Shown piece after piece: positions 20,346-28,914 of a DNA stretch of 64,000 nucleotides (position 1 is its first letter; the number at the start of each line of letters is the position of its first letter). The notes under the pieces were generated by a model. It did no database searches. It saw nothing but the letters and a program-made list of their open reading frames with translations, and was not told the origin of the DNA. A program made the translations under genes and the position numbers. The stretch is from Sandaracinaceae bacterium (GTDB lineage: Bacteria; Myxococcota_A; Polyangia; Polyangiales; Houyiibacteriaceae). Location: positions 310,001 through 374,000 of the forward strand of contig JADJJE010000011.1 of assembly GCA_016706685.1 (NCBI GenBank), in the 5' to 3' direction.

Positions 20346-22937
20346 GTGCGTACCCTACTTGCCTCAGCCTGCCTGCTCGCGTGCTTGTTCGCGCCACTCG
20401 CGCCCTTCGCGCATGGGCAGGCGCAACCGCCGGTAGACGACGAGGAAGAACTCGACGAAGAGGCCCTCGACGAGGAGCTCGACGCCGAAGAAGAAGCCGA
20501 CGAGGAGGCGCCCCCGCAGCTGGGCACCAACCCCTACGTCCAGGAAGAAGACGCAGACGAGGCCGTCGAGGTGGTGGGCGCCTGTCAGGGGCGGCGCATC
20601 ATCCGCATCATGGTCGAGGGCATGCAGCGGGTCACCGCCGAGGACATCCTCGCGGGGATGCGGCTCGGCCGCGACATGCCGTGCAGCGACGTGGAGGTCA
20701 CGCGTGACGCGCGCGCCCTCTGGGAGCTCGGCTTCTTCGACGACATCGTGATCGAGGCCGAGCCCGTGGGCGCCGGTGTCGTGTTGGTGGTCCGCGTGCG
20801 CGAGCGCCCCGAGATCCGCCACATCGTCTTCGAGGGCAACGACGAGGTGGACGACGACGACCTGACCGAGGAGATCACGCTGCGCGAGCGGCAGATCCTC
20901 TCCGCCAGCGAGGTGCGTGCCCAGGTCGCCAAGATCCGCGATCACTACGCTTCGGAGGGCTTCTTCCTGGCCCGCATCACCCACGAGGTGCTGCGCGTGG
21001 ACGGAGACACCAACGAGGTGGACGTCGTCTTCCGCATCGACGAGGGCCCAGAGGTCAAGGTCCGGCGCATCACCATCGTCGGCAACGACAACATCTCCAC
21101 CTCGGACCTGCACGGCATCATGGCCACGGGCGAGACGGGCTTCTTCTCGTTCATCTCCAGCAACAACACGTTCGACCGCGAGAAGTTCGACGAGGACATG
21201 GTGCGGTTGCAGGCCTGGTACTACGACCAGGGCTACCTCGCCATGGCCGTGGGCTCGGCCCGCGTGGAGCTCACCGCCGACCGCGAGTTCATCGACATCA
21301 CCATCCCGGTGGACGAGGGGCCGCGCTTCCGCATCGGCGAGATCACGGTGCGCGAGCTGGACGCCAACGGCGAGGCCATCGAGACGCTTCGCCCCGCGTC
21401 GGAGATGCGCGAAGAGATCGACCTCGACCGGGGTGACTGGTTCAACCGCACCTCCATCGCGAACGGCCTCATGGAGATCCAGCGCGAGTACCGCGACGTG
21501 GGTTACGCCCGCGTCGAGGTGGAGCCGGAGACGGACCTCGACGAAGACGAGCGCATCGTCGACCTCACGCTCACCATCAACCGCGGCCCGCTCGTGCGCA
21601 TCGAGCGCATCGTCATCGCCGGCAACACCAAGACGCGCGACCGAGTCATCCGCCGCGAGTTCCAGATCCTGGAGGGCGACCTCTACAGCCAGACCCTCAT
21701 CGAGCGCAGCCGAACGTTCATCAACGCCCTCGGCTACTTCGAGCGCGTGGACTTCAGCGAGGAAGAGGGCTCGAGCCCCGAGCTGATGGTGCTCAACGTG
21801 GAGGTGGCCGAGCGCGCGACCGGCACGTTCCAGGTGGGCGCAGGCTTCTCCTCCATCGAGCGCTTCATCATCACGGCGCAGATCCAGCAGCAGAACCTGT
21901 TCGGTCGCGGCCAGAGCCTCTCGCTGCAGGTGCAGCTCAGCGGCATCCGCCAGCAGTTCCAGCTCAACTTCGTGGAGCCCTGGTTCCTGGACTCGCGCTG
22001 GACCCTGGGCGTCAACGCCTTCTACACGGTGCAGCAGCGCCTGAGCTTCAACCAGGCGTCCACCGGCGGTGGCCTCACCCTCGGTCACCCCGTGTTGGAC
22101 CCGCGCCTGCGCTTCTTCGTGAACTACGGCCTCGAGCACGTCGCCATCACCGCGCGCACCGGCGGCTTCTTCGGCAACACCAACGCCACGGGCTTCAACC
22201 AGTTCCAGGACCTCGGCCTCTTCGGCCAGTTCCGAGACGGCATCACCAGCTCCATTCGGCTCTCGCTCACGTGGGACTCGCGCGACAACCGCCAGTTCGC
22301 GTCCAACGGTGTCTACTGGAACTGGTCCACCGAGGTGGCCGACCGCTTCCTCGGCTCGGACAACGTCTTCGTCCGGCACACGGCCTTCGCCCGCTTCTAC
22401 AAGAACATCTTCGGGCCCTTCGTGCTGAAGCTCAACCTCGAGTGGGGCCTCATCACCTCGCGCGACGCCGACGGTGTGCCCCTCTTCGAGCGCTTCTACC
22501 TGGGCGGCATCTTCAACGTGCGCGGCTACCGCCTGTTCAGCCTCGGGCCCCGCGCTGGCATCCTCGACAACCCGAACGGCTCACCCGCATCGTCCCGAGG
22601 TGCCGATGGCCGCGTCGTGGGCGGCAACATGCAGGCGTTCTACCAGCTGGAGCTGGAGTTCCCCATCGTGGAGTCCGTGGGCATCCGCGGCGTGATCTTC
22701 ACCGACGGCGGCAACGCGTGGAACCTCGAGTCCCGCCTGTGCGAGGCCCCTTCGGTGAGCAACGACGTCACCAGTGATCTCTGCGGCTTCAACCCCGCCA
22801 TCCGCACCTCGTGGGGCTTCGGCTTCCGCTGGTTCTCGCCCCTCGGCCCGCTCCGCTTCGAGTGGGGTGTGCCCATCAACCGCCGCCCCTGGGAGTCCAA
22901 GATCGACTTCCAGTTCAACATCGGCAACAGCTTCTGA
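20346..22937 (+). CDS. bamA: Outer membrane protein assembly factor BamA (Omp85)
   Basis: About 863 residues from GTG 20346, which opens a signal peptide (MRTLLASACLLACLFAPL...AHG). A strongly acidic stretch of about 40 residues follows (residues about 33-65, rich in DEE). Five POTRA domains lie at about 80-480 (for example RIIRIMVEGMQRVTAEDIL and RHIVFEGNDEVDDDDL). The 16-strand barrel fills the C-terminal half and includes the VRGY motif (FNVRGYRLFSLGP). The last residues, FQFNIGNSF, end in phenylalanine as barrel proteins do. BamA folds and inserts outer-membrane barrels, and its neighbours lolCD, skp and mlaC fit that role. An earlier start in the same frame is possible. Confidence 0.94.
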   Translation: MRTLLASACLLACLFAPLAPFAHGQAQPPVDDEEELDEEALDEELDAEEEADEEAPPQLGTNPYVQEEDADEAVEVVGACQGRRIIRIMVEGMQRVTAEDILAGMRLGRDMPCSDVEVTRDARALWELGFFDDIVIEAEPVGAGVVLVVRVRERPEIRHIVFEGNDEVDDDDLTEEITLRERQILSASEVRAQVAKIRDHYASEGFFLARITHEVLRVDGDTNEVDVVFRIDEGPEVKVRRITIVGNDNISTSDLHGIMATGETGFFSFISSNNTFDREKFDEDMVRLQAWYYDQGYLAMAVGSARVELTADREFIDITIPVDEGPRFRIGEITVRELDANGEAIETLRPASEMREEIDLDRGDWFNRTSIANGLMEIQREYRDVGYARVEVEPETDLDEDERIVDLTLTINRGPLVRIERIVIAGNTKTRDRVIRREFQILEGDLYSQTLIERSRTFINALGYFERVDFSEEEGSSPELMVLNVEVAERATGTFQVGAGFSSIERFIITAQIQQQNLFGRGQSLSLQVQLSGIRQQFQLNFVEPWFLDSRWTLGVNAFYTVQQRLSFNQASTGGGLTLGHPVLDPRLRFFVNYGLEHVAITARTGGFFGNTNATGFNQFQDLGLFGQFRDGITSSIRLSLTWDSRDNRQFASNGVYWNWSTEVADRFLGSDNVFVRHTAFARFYKNIFGPFVLKLNLEWGLITSRDADGVPLFERFYLGGIFNVRGYRLFSLGPRAGILDNPNGSPASSRGADGRVVGGNMQAFYQLELEFPIVESVGIRGVIFTDGGNAWNLESRLCEAPSVSNDVTSDLCGFNPAIRTSWGFGFRWFSPLGPLRFEWGVPINRRPWESKIDFQFNIGNSF

Positions 22938-22990
22938 CCCCAAACTTGGGACGAATGAATCCGCAGACCGGATGTTCGTCCACCAACGGC

Positions 22991-23019
22991 TTGACCATGC
23001 CACTCGGCACGGCTAGCTA
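22991..23019 (+). promoter_or_regulatory. Sigma-70-type promoter of skp
   Basis: TTGACC at 22991-22996, 17 bases, TAGCTA at 23014-23019; the ATG of skp is at 23043. It would allow skp to be expressed independently of bamA. Confidence 0.45.
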
Positions 23020-23042
23020 GCGTCATCGATAAAGGACTGGGA

Positions 23043-23591
23043 ATGAACCTCCAGCGTCACGCCATCACCCTTGCAGCCGCTCTTCTGGTCTCCGTCGTCA
23101 CGCCCGACGTGGAGGCTCAGGTCCGCGTCGCCGTGGTCGACCTCCAGGAGGCCTTGAACGAGACCGACGACGGTCGCCAGGCCAAGCGTCGCCTCAAGAC
23201 CCTCTTCCGCCGCCGCCAGAAGGCGCTGGACGCTGCTCAGAACAAGCTGAAGCAGATGGCCGAGGACATCGAGAAGCAGAAGGCCGTGCTCAGCCGTGAG
23301 GCGCTGCAGGCGCGCATGGAGGAGTACCAGAAGGCCCTCATCGAGCTGCAGTCGCAGTACATGGAGTACCAGCAGGAGCTCGCCACCAAGGAGGCGCAGC
23401 TCACCAAGCGCATCCTGGACCGCATGCGCGAGATCCTCCAGGGCATCGGTCGCGCCGACAACTACACCATCATCATCGAGGCCAACGAGGGTGGCGTCAT
23501 TTGGGCCCAGCCCAGCCTCGACCTCACCCAGCGCCTGATCACCGAGTACAACGCGGGTGGTGGTGCGGGTGCGGCCGCAGACGACGAGTGA
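23043..23591 (+). CDS. skp: Periplasmic chaperone Skp/OmpH family
   Basis: 182 residues. The signal peptide is cleaved after about residue 25 (TPDVEAQ). The mature protein opens with RVAVVDLQEALNET, the family's first beta strand. A long coiled coil (about 50-135, rich in Lys, Gln and Glu) forms the tentacle arms, and IIIEANEGGVIWAQPSLDLT closes the body domain. Skp trimers hold unfolded outer-membrane proteins in the periplasm until BamA accepts them. It directly follows bamA, as in many Gram-negatives. Its C-terminus carries an extra Gly/Ala tail. Confidence 0.92.
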   Translation: MNLQRHAITLAAALLVSVVTPDVEAQVRVAVVDLQEALNETDDGRQAKRRLKTLFRRRQKALDAAQNKLKQMAEDIEKQKAVLSREALQARMEEYQKALIELQSQYMEYQQELATKEAQLTKRILDRMREILQGIGRADNYTIIIEANEGGVIWAQPSLDLTQRLITEYNAGGGAGAAADDE

Positions 23592-23600
23592 GCCGCGGGC

Positions 23601-25091
23601 GTGCGGGTCGCGCCTGACCGGTGTACAAACGTGGCCGTGACGCGCCACACCCAGCCAACGCCGCCGAATGTGCTCGCAACGCACCGGCGGCGTTTGCGTG
23701 TGGGAACCCTGGGTGTACTGGGGCTCGCCGCTGGCCTGGCCCTGCCCATGCTGTCGGGCTCGGGGGCCGTGGCTCAGCGCCAGGACGCCCCCACGGGCTT
23801 GCACACGCTGGCCCAGCTCACCCAGGCCGCCTCGCAGCACAACCCGGGCGTGCGCGCCACGGATCACGCCATCACGGCGGCCGACGCGCGGCTCGACGAG
23901 ATCCGCCTGTCGCCCTTCTTCCAGTTCACGGTCACCGGTGGAGTCGCCGTGGCTCCCAGCGCGCAGGGCACCCCCACCTACAGCCCGGACTCGCAGCTGC
24001 CGCTGGGCAACCCGTGGCGGCCCATCCTCAGCGTCGAGGTGGAGGGCGCCATCCCGCTCTACACGTTCGGCAAGATCATCAACGCGCGCCGCGCTGGGGA
24101 GGCCGGCGTGCGCGCCGCCGGGCACGACCGTGAGCGCACGCTGGCGCAGACGCACTACGACGTGCGCCGCGCCTACTTCGCGCTGCAGCTCGCGCTGGAC
24201 GTGAAGCAGATGCTGTCGGAGGGCCTCGGGCGCCTCGAGAACGCCGTCGAGACGTTGGACGAGCAGCTGGCCAACGACGAGCCCGGCGCCAACCCCATGG
24301 ACGCATACCGCCTGGCCGCCGCGCTGGCGGAGGTGCGCGCGCGCGACTCCGAGATCGAGCGGCTGGCCACCTCGTCGCAGGCAGCGCTCGAGACGCTCAC
24401 GGGTGTGCGTGCGCTGCAAATCCCCGACTGCCCCATCGCGCGGGTCGCGGTGGACCTGGCCGACGTGGGCGACTACATCGCCGAGGCCCACGGCCACCGG
24501 CCCGAGCTGGGCATGCTGGACGCGGCGCTGGCGGCTCGGCGCGCGGAGCTGAACATCCACCGGGCGCGCTTCTTTCCGGACCTGGCGCTGGCGCTGCGGG
24601 CTTCGTACAGCTGGGGCCCCGGCATCACGGACATCCGCAACCCCTTCATTCGCGACCCCGCCAACACGCAGTCGCTGGGAGCGGCGCTGGTGATGCGCTG
24701 GGAGCTCGACTTCGCCGGCGCGTTCCACCGCACGCGACGCGCCGAGGCCCAGGTCGCCCAGCTCGAGGCCCTGGACGAGCAGGCGCGCGACGGCATCCGC
24801 CTCGAGGTCATCGCCACCTACGAGCAGCTGCTGGACGCCGACCGTCGCGAGGTGGCCTGGGCCGACGGCGAGCGCCAGACCCGCAGCTGGTTCGTGGCGG
24901 CCGGCCAGGCTTATCAGGTGGGCACCATCGAGCCGCGTGAGCTGGTGGACGCCATGAAGGCGTACTTCACCAACCGATTCAACCACCTCGAGGCGCTGCG
25001 CGAGTTCAACACGGCGGCGGCGGCCCTCGAGCGCGTCACCGGCACCCAGCTCGTCGCGCCCGACGCCTGGGAGCAGTCCTGCGCCGAATAA
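23601..25091 (+). CDS. TolC-like outer membrane efflux protein
   Basis: Up to 496 residues. The exact start is unclear; GTG 23601, GTG 23634 and GTG 23668 are all in frame, and the last gives the most typical signal peptide (THRRRLRVGTLGVLGLAAGLALP). Two related halves of long helices alternate with short strands, for example NPGVRATDHAITAADARL, then THYDVRRAYFALQLALDVKQ, then RRAELNIHRARFFPDLAL, as expected for OEP/TolC monomers. These form the outer-membrane duct of tripartite efflux pumps or type I secretion. No pump gene is adjacent; the nearest adaptor is at 51811. It sits ten bases after skp, inside the envelope block. Confidence 0.87.
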   Translation: MRVAPDRCTNVAVTRHTQPTPPNVLATHRRRLRVGTLGVLGLAAGLALPMLSGSGAVAQRQDAPTGLHTLAQLTQAASQHNPGVRATDHAITAADARLDEIRLSPFFQFTVTGGVAVAPSAQGTPTYSPDSQLPLGNPWRPILSVEVEGAIPLYTFGKIINARRAGEAGVRAAGHDRERTLAQTHYDVRRAYFALQLALDVKQMLSEGLGRLENAVETLDEQLANDEPGANPMDAYRLAAALAEVRARDSEIERLATSSQAALETLTGVRALQIPDCPIARVAVDLADVGDYIAEAHGHRPELGMLDAALAARRAELNIHRARFFPDLALALRASYSWGPGITDIRNPFIRDPANTQSLGAALVMRWELDFAGAFHRTRRAEAQVAQLEALDEQARDGIRLEVIATYEQLLDADRREVAWADGERQTRSWFVAAGQAYQVGTIEPRELVDAMKAYFTNRFNHLEALREFNTAAAALERVTGTQLVAPDAWEQSCAE

Positions 25092-25152
25092 TCCCGGCAA
25101 CCAGGCGTCGAAGACCACGACACCAGGGGGCAGCCCCCACTCGGAGACCTTC

Positions 25153-25758
25153 ATGATGCAACGACGACGCTTCCTCCTGCTTGCCGCGCTCAGCACCCTG
25201 CTCCTCGCGGGCGTGGTCCCCGCGGCAGCCGATGCCCAGGCCAACCCGGCCGAGGCGCAAGCGTTCTTGACCGAGCGTCACGAGGCGCTCCGCACCCTGT
25301 TCGCCCAGCGGGCCAGCGCCACGCGCAACCAGCGCCTGTCCACCTTGGTCAGCGAGCTGCTGGACCTCGAAGAGCTCTCGCGTCAGGCGCTGCGCGACCA
25401 CTGGGACACGCGCACCCCCGCGCAGCGCGAGGAGTTCGTGAGCCTGCTCCGCCAGCTGGTCCAGGAGCAGTACGAGCGCAACCTCGAGCGCACCATGAAC
25501 TACACCGTCACGTACGACGGCGCCGACGTGCGTGGGCAAGTGGTCACCGTGCGCACCCTGGCCAGCTCGGCCAGCAATCGCCGCGCTCCGGCGGTCAGCA
25601 TCGACTACCAGATGGTGAAGGTGGGCAACACCTGGCGCGTGTTCGACATCAGCACGGACGGCGTCAGCCTGGTCCGCAACTACCGCACGCAGTTCAACCG
25701 CATCATCGAGCGTGAGGGCTGGGACGCGCTCATCGCCCGCATGCGCGAGCGGCTCTGA
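25153..25758 (+). CDS. mlaC: Phospholipid-binding protein MlaC family
   Basis: 201 residues with a signal peptide (RRRFLLLAALSTLLLAG...ADAQA). The mature part matches MlaC/Ttg2D: VSELLDLEELSRQAL, REEFVSLLRQLVQEQYERNLE, a beta sheet region, and the closing VGNTWRVFDISTDGVSLVRNYRTQFNRII. MlaC ferries phospholipids across the periplasm between the outer-membrane MlaA complex and the inner-membrane MlaFEDB transporter. The other mla genes are not in the window. It ends the envelope block and converges with the Crp-type gene; only 23 bases separate the two stops. Confidence 0.9.
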   Translation: MMQRRRFLLLAALSTLLLAGVVPAAADAQANPAEAQAFLTERHEALRTLFAQRASATRNQRLSTLVSELLDLEELSRQALRDHWDTRTPAQREEFVSLLRQLVQEQYERNLERTMNYTVTYDGADVRGQVVTVRTLASSASNRRAPAVSIDYQMVKVGNTWRVFDISTDGVSLVRNYRTQFNRIIEREGWDALIARMRERL

Positions 25759-25781
25759 CCTTCACGCAATGACGAGGCAGC

Positions 25782-26507
25782 TCACGGGGCTGCGGTGGCC
25801 GTCGCACGCTGCCGCAGCCCTGCTGCGTCTCGCACCACGATACGCCGGTGATCCGTGTCGATGATGCCGTCGCGCTTCAGCACGCCGAGCACCAGGGTGA
25901 CCGTCTCGCGTGTGGCCCCCACGTACTCCGCGATCTCGATGTGCGTGAACTTCTCGCCGATGAGCACCCCGCGCGACTCGGGGATGCCGTGGCGCTCGGC
26001 GGCCTGGGCGACGAAGTCCGCCACGCGCGCTTCCACCGTGCGCGTGAGCACCGCGGTGAGGCGGTCTTCCACCTGGCGCCGGCGCGTGTTCTGGACGTGC
26101 AGCAGCGCGAGGGCCACCGAGGTGTGCTCCTCGATCAGGCGCTGCATGGTTGTCAGCGGAACGCGCAGGGCGTCCAGCTCACCGAGCACCAGGAGCTCCA
26201 CGTCCTCGTTCTCATCGCTGAGGAAACCCTCTCCGTAGACCTCGCCAGGGCCCACGTAGTGCAGCGTCACGATTCGTGACCCGATGGTCCGAACCAGACG
26301 TGCCCGTCCTGCCCCGACCACGAACAGGCCGCGGAGCATTCCTGTGCGGGCGCGCTTGCGCTCGAGGCGGGTGGGCTGGCTCGCGAGGGCTAGCTCGCTG
26401 AGGACCGTCTCGGGGAGCCCTCGGAACACCGCACAGCGCTGCAGAAGCTCGCGACGGGGGTTCGGGGTGTCCGATAGGCTGACTGCGTTGAGTGACAAAG
26501 CCGGCAT
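25782..26507 (-). CDS. Crp/Fnr family transcriptional regulator
   Basis: About 241 residues from ATG 26507; ATG 26528 is in frame but lies within the predicted -10 element. A cyclic-nucleotide-binding-like beta-roll covers about 25-125 (LFVVGAGRARLV, VTLHYVGPGEVYGEGFL), and a winged helix closes the protein (FTHIEIAEYVGATRETVTLVLGVLKRDGII). There are no Fnr-type iron-sulfur cysteines. In the beta-roll the motif is PGEVYGEGFL, not the cAMP-binding RSA pattern, so the ligand is uncertain. Its targets are unknown. It is convergent with mlaC and divergent from the DUF507 gene. Confidence 0.88.
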   Translation of the reverse strand: MPALSLNAVSLSDTPNPRRELLQRCAVFRGLPETVLSELALASQPTRLERKRARTGMLRGLFVVGAGRARLVRTIGSRIVTLHYVGPGEVYGEGFLSDENEDVELLVLGELDALRVPLTTMQRLIEEHTSVALALLHVQNTRRRQVEDRLTAVLTRTVEARVADFVAQAAERHGIPESRGVLIGEKFTHIEIAEYVGATRETVTLVLGVLKRDGIIDTDHRRIVVRDAAGLRQRATATAAP

Positions 26508-26517
26508 TCCACCTGTC

Positions 26518-26547
26518 ATTCTAACCACAGAAGAATATTTCAGTCAA
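26518..26547 (-). promoter_or_regulatory. Promoter of the Crp/Fnr regulator gene
   Basis: On the minus strand TTGACT (26547-26542), an 18-base spacer and TAGAAT (26523-26518). The predicted transcript starts near 26511, only a few bases before ATG 26507, so the message would have almost no leader. Confidence 0.5.
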
Positions 26548-26699
26548 ATGCCGTCTCCATTGGGCGTCAATTATACCCACGTTCCGACTCCCAGCTGCGC
26601 CCGGAGAGCCGTGACAGGTTGACCCTAACCCTCGCTAGCGCTAGCGTTTTCGCCCCGGCAGGCCCCCCTCGGCCGCCTCGCGCACGGAGCCCCTCGAGC

Positions 26700-27212
26700 A
26701 TGCGACTGTACAGCGGCAAGATTCCCCTCATCGCCGACGAGATCGTCCGGACCCTCGTGAAAGAGGAGATGATCGAGACCAGCGCCGCGGAAGAGGTGGT
26801 GCTGGACATGGTGGCGGTGCTCAAGGAGTTCTCGCGCCGCGACCGCCAGGTGCTGGACGAGGCCAAGCGCCGCATGGAGCTGCAGGGGCTCAGCTACTCG
26901 ATGCTGGGCAAGATCAAGCAGCGCGTGGCGAAGGAGATGTCCTTCCCGGTCCCCGAAGAGGCCCTGCCCTACCTGGTGGACCAGCTGCTCAACATGCTGT
27001 TCCACAGCAGCCAGGTGGAAGAGGTGTTCGCCGACGACGCAGTCATCCGCAAGGCGCTCGTGCCCATCTTGAACGCGCACACCAACGTGGAGAGCGAGCT
27101 GGACCGCGAGGTGCGCTCCAAGATCAAGAACCTGGCCGAGGGCACCGCGTCGTTCGAGATCGAGTATCAGCGCGTCATGGAGCAGATGAAGTCCAAGAAG
27201 GGGCTCTCCTGA
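26700..27212 (+). CDS. DUF507 family protein
   Basis: 170 residues from ATG 26700. It is all-helical and begins MRLYSGKIPLIADEIVRTLV, the opening of DUF507 proteins; a second copy of the pattern appears near residue 85 (EEALPYLVDQLLNMLF). Members are common in Myxococcota and other delta-proteobacterial lineages and have no known function. The frame is open upstream to 26619, but that stretch is low-complexity and does not match the family. It is followed 22 bases later by yicC. Confidence 0.82.
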   Translation: MRLYSGKIPLIADEIVRTLVKEEMIETSAAEEVVLDMVAVLKEFSRRDRQVLDEAKRRMELQGLSYSMLGKIKQRVAKEMSFPVPEEALPYLVDQLLNMLFHSSQVEEVFADDAVIRKALVPILNAHTNVESELDREVRSKIKNLAEGTASFEIEYQRVMEQMKSKKGLS

Positions 27213-27234
27213 GCTGAGCGTCGGCCTACGCAGC

Positions 27235-28095
27235 ATGACCGGTTACGGCGCGGGCAAGACGCTCGCTGCCGGCCGTGAGCTGCAGGTGGAGCTGCGCGCC
27301 GTGAATCACCGCTTCCTGGACACGCGCGTGCGCATGCCCAACGCCCTCGGCGGGCTGGTGGGCGTGGTGGAGGAGGTGCTCAAGAAGCGCTGCGAGCGCG
27401 GCCGCATCGAGGCCTACGTGAGCCACGCTCAGGCGCGCACGGACGCCGGCATCGACCTGACCCGCGCCGAGGCGGCGCTGCGCGCGCTGGCCGCCCTGCG
27501 CGACCGTGTGTGCCCCGAGGAGCCGCTGCCCACCGCGCTCCTGGCCGGGCTGCCAGGGCTGTTCGCGGACGACGACGCGCTGGACCTCGACGCCGTGCGG
27601 GACGCCCTGGTGACGGCCACCGAGCTGGCGTGCGACGCCCTCGAGCAGAGCCGGCTCGTGGAGGGCGCCGAGCTCCAGCGCGACCTGAGCGCCCTCTTCG
27701 CCCAGGTGGACGGGCTGCTCAGCAGCATCGAGGCCGAGCGCCCCGCCCTGGTGGCGCGCCACGAGCAACGCCTGCGCGAGCGGCTCACGCGCGCCATCGA
27801 GGAGCACCAGCTCACCCTGGACACGGCGCGCCTCACCACGGAGGTGGCGATCTTCGTGGACCGCAGCGACGTGGCCGAAGAGCTCGCCCGCCTGCGCGCC
27901 CACGTGGCTCACTTCCAGGCCACGCTGGCCGCCGGTGGCGCCGTGGGACGCAAGCTGGACTTCCTCACCCAGGAGCTGTTTCGCGAGGCCAACACGCTCG
28001 GCACCAAGACCCCCGACGTGACCATCACGCACCTGGTGGTGGAGCTCAAGACCACGCTCGAGCGCATCCGCGAGCAGGTCCAGAACGCGCTGTAG
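27235..28095 (+). CDS. yicC: YicC family endoribonuclease-like protein
   Basis: 286 residues, the family's normal length. It starts with MTGYGAGKTL (the MTGYG hallmark). Conserved segments are VELRAVNHRFLDTRVRMP, ERGRIEAYV, and the C-terminal half DRSDVAEELARLRAHV, GRKLDFLTQELFREANTLGTKT. E. coli YicC is reported as an RNase that affects small RNA turnover. It lies 51 bases upstream of gmk, an arrangement seen in many bacteria. Confidence 0.93.
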   Translation: MTGYGAGKTLAAGRELQVELRAVNHRFLDTRVRMPNALGGLVGVVEEVLKKRCERGRIEAYVSHAQARTDAGIDLTRAEAALRALAALRDRVCPEEPLPTALLAGLPGLFADDDALDLDAVRDALVTATELACDALEQSRLVEGAELQRDLSALFAQVDGLLSSIEAERPALVARHEQRLRERLTRAIEEHQLTLDTARLTTEVAIFVDRSDVAEELARLRAHVAHFQATLAAGGAVGRKLDFLTQELFREANTLGTKTPDVTITHLVVELKTTLERIREQVQNAL

Positions 28096-28146
28096 TGCGC
28101 GCTCCAGCGTTGTTGCGTGTCACAGCCTTGTGCGATAACCACGGCC

Positions 28147-28761
28147 GTGGCTGACGTCCTCCTGCTCATCCTCAGCTCGCCCTCCGGGGCCGGCAAAACC
28201 ACCCTCACGCGGCGGCTCTTGAACGACAAGACCATCACGTTCCGCTTCTCGGTGTCGCACACCACGCGGAAGCCGCGGGCCAACGAGGTGCACGGGCAGG
28301 ACTACCACTTCACGGACGAGGCCACCTTCCGCGAGATGTCGGGCCAGGGGCTGTTCGCCGAGTGGGCCTACGTGCACGGCAACTACTACGGCACCTCCGT
28401 GGCCGAGATCGAGCGCGCCAAGGGCGAGGGCGCCGGCGTGCTGCTGTTCGACATCGACTACCAGGGCGCGCGCCAGATCCGCGCCAAGTTCCCCGAAGCC
28501 GTGGGCGTGTTCATCCTGCCGCCCTCCATGGAAGAGCTGCGCGCCCGCCTCGAAGGCCGCGGCTCAGAAGACGCCGACACCATCAATCGCCGCTTCGCCA
28601 AGGCCCAAACCGAGATCGAGCACTACCCGTTCTTCGACTACATCGTGGTCAACAAGGACATCAACGTGGCCGAGGCCGAGCTGCGCGGCATCATCTATGC
28701 GGAGCGCTGCCGGCGGTCGCGGCTGGCGCCAGAGGCCGAGGCGCTGCTGCCGAAGCCGTAG
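28147..28761 (+). CDS. gmk: Guanylate kinase
   Basis: 204 residues from GTG 28147; the frame reaches 28117, but the earlier residues do not match. It phosphorylates GMP to GDP in the cytosol. Visible: P-loop SSPSGAGKTT, the GMP-binding SHTTRKPRANEVHGQDYHF, the DIDYQGARQI Walker B region and the lid RGSEDADTINRRFAKAQTEI. Length and order are standard. It converges with radA across the 530-bp palindromic element at 28915-29444. Confidence 0.94.
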   Translation: MADVLLLILSSPSGAGKTTLTRRLLNDKTITFRFSVSHTTRKPRANEVHGQDYHFTDEATFREMSGQGLFAEWAYVHGNYYGTSVAEIERAKGEGAGVLLFDIDYQGARQIRAKFPEAVGVFILPPSMEELRARLEGRGSEDADTINRRFAKAQTEIEHYPFFDYIVVNKDINVAEAELRGIIYAERCRRSRLAPEAEALLPKP

Positions 28762-28789
28762 GCGACACTGGTCCTCCGTTGTCGTGATC

Positions 28790-28902
28790 GTTGTCGGCGA
28801 CGGCGACGGAGAACCCAATCGCCACCGACCCCGATACCGCTCGTCCTGAACGGCGCCCAGCCCGCGACCCAAGTGACTCTCATCGTCGCCGTCGCCGACA
28901 AC
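28790..28902. repeat. Hexanucleotide-armed inverted repeat beside palindromic element copy 1
   Basis: A 19-base arm at 28790-28808 (GTTGTCGGCGACGGCGACG) and its exact reverse complement at 28884-28902, separated by 75 bases. The arms are made of GACGGC-like units. The right arm lies 12 bases from the terminal repeat of the palindromic element. Confidence 0.8.
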
Positions 28903-28914
28903 GCCCACGTCTAT

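Noticed and set aside
25759..25800. A terminator between mlaC and the Crp/Fnr gene
   Set aside because: GCAGC and GCTGC can pair there, but the stem is short, overlaps the end of the Crp/Fnr gene and has no T run.
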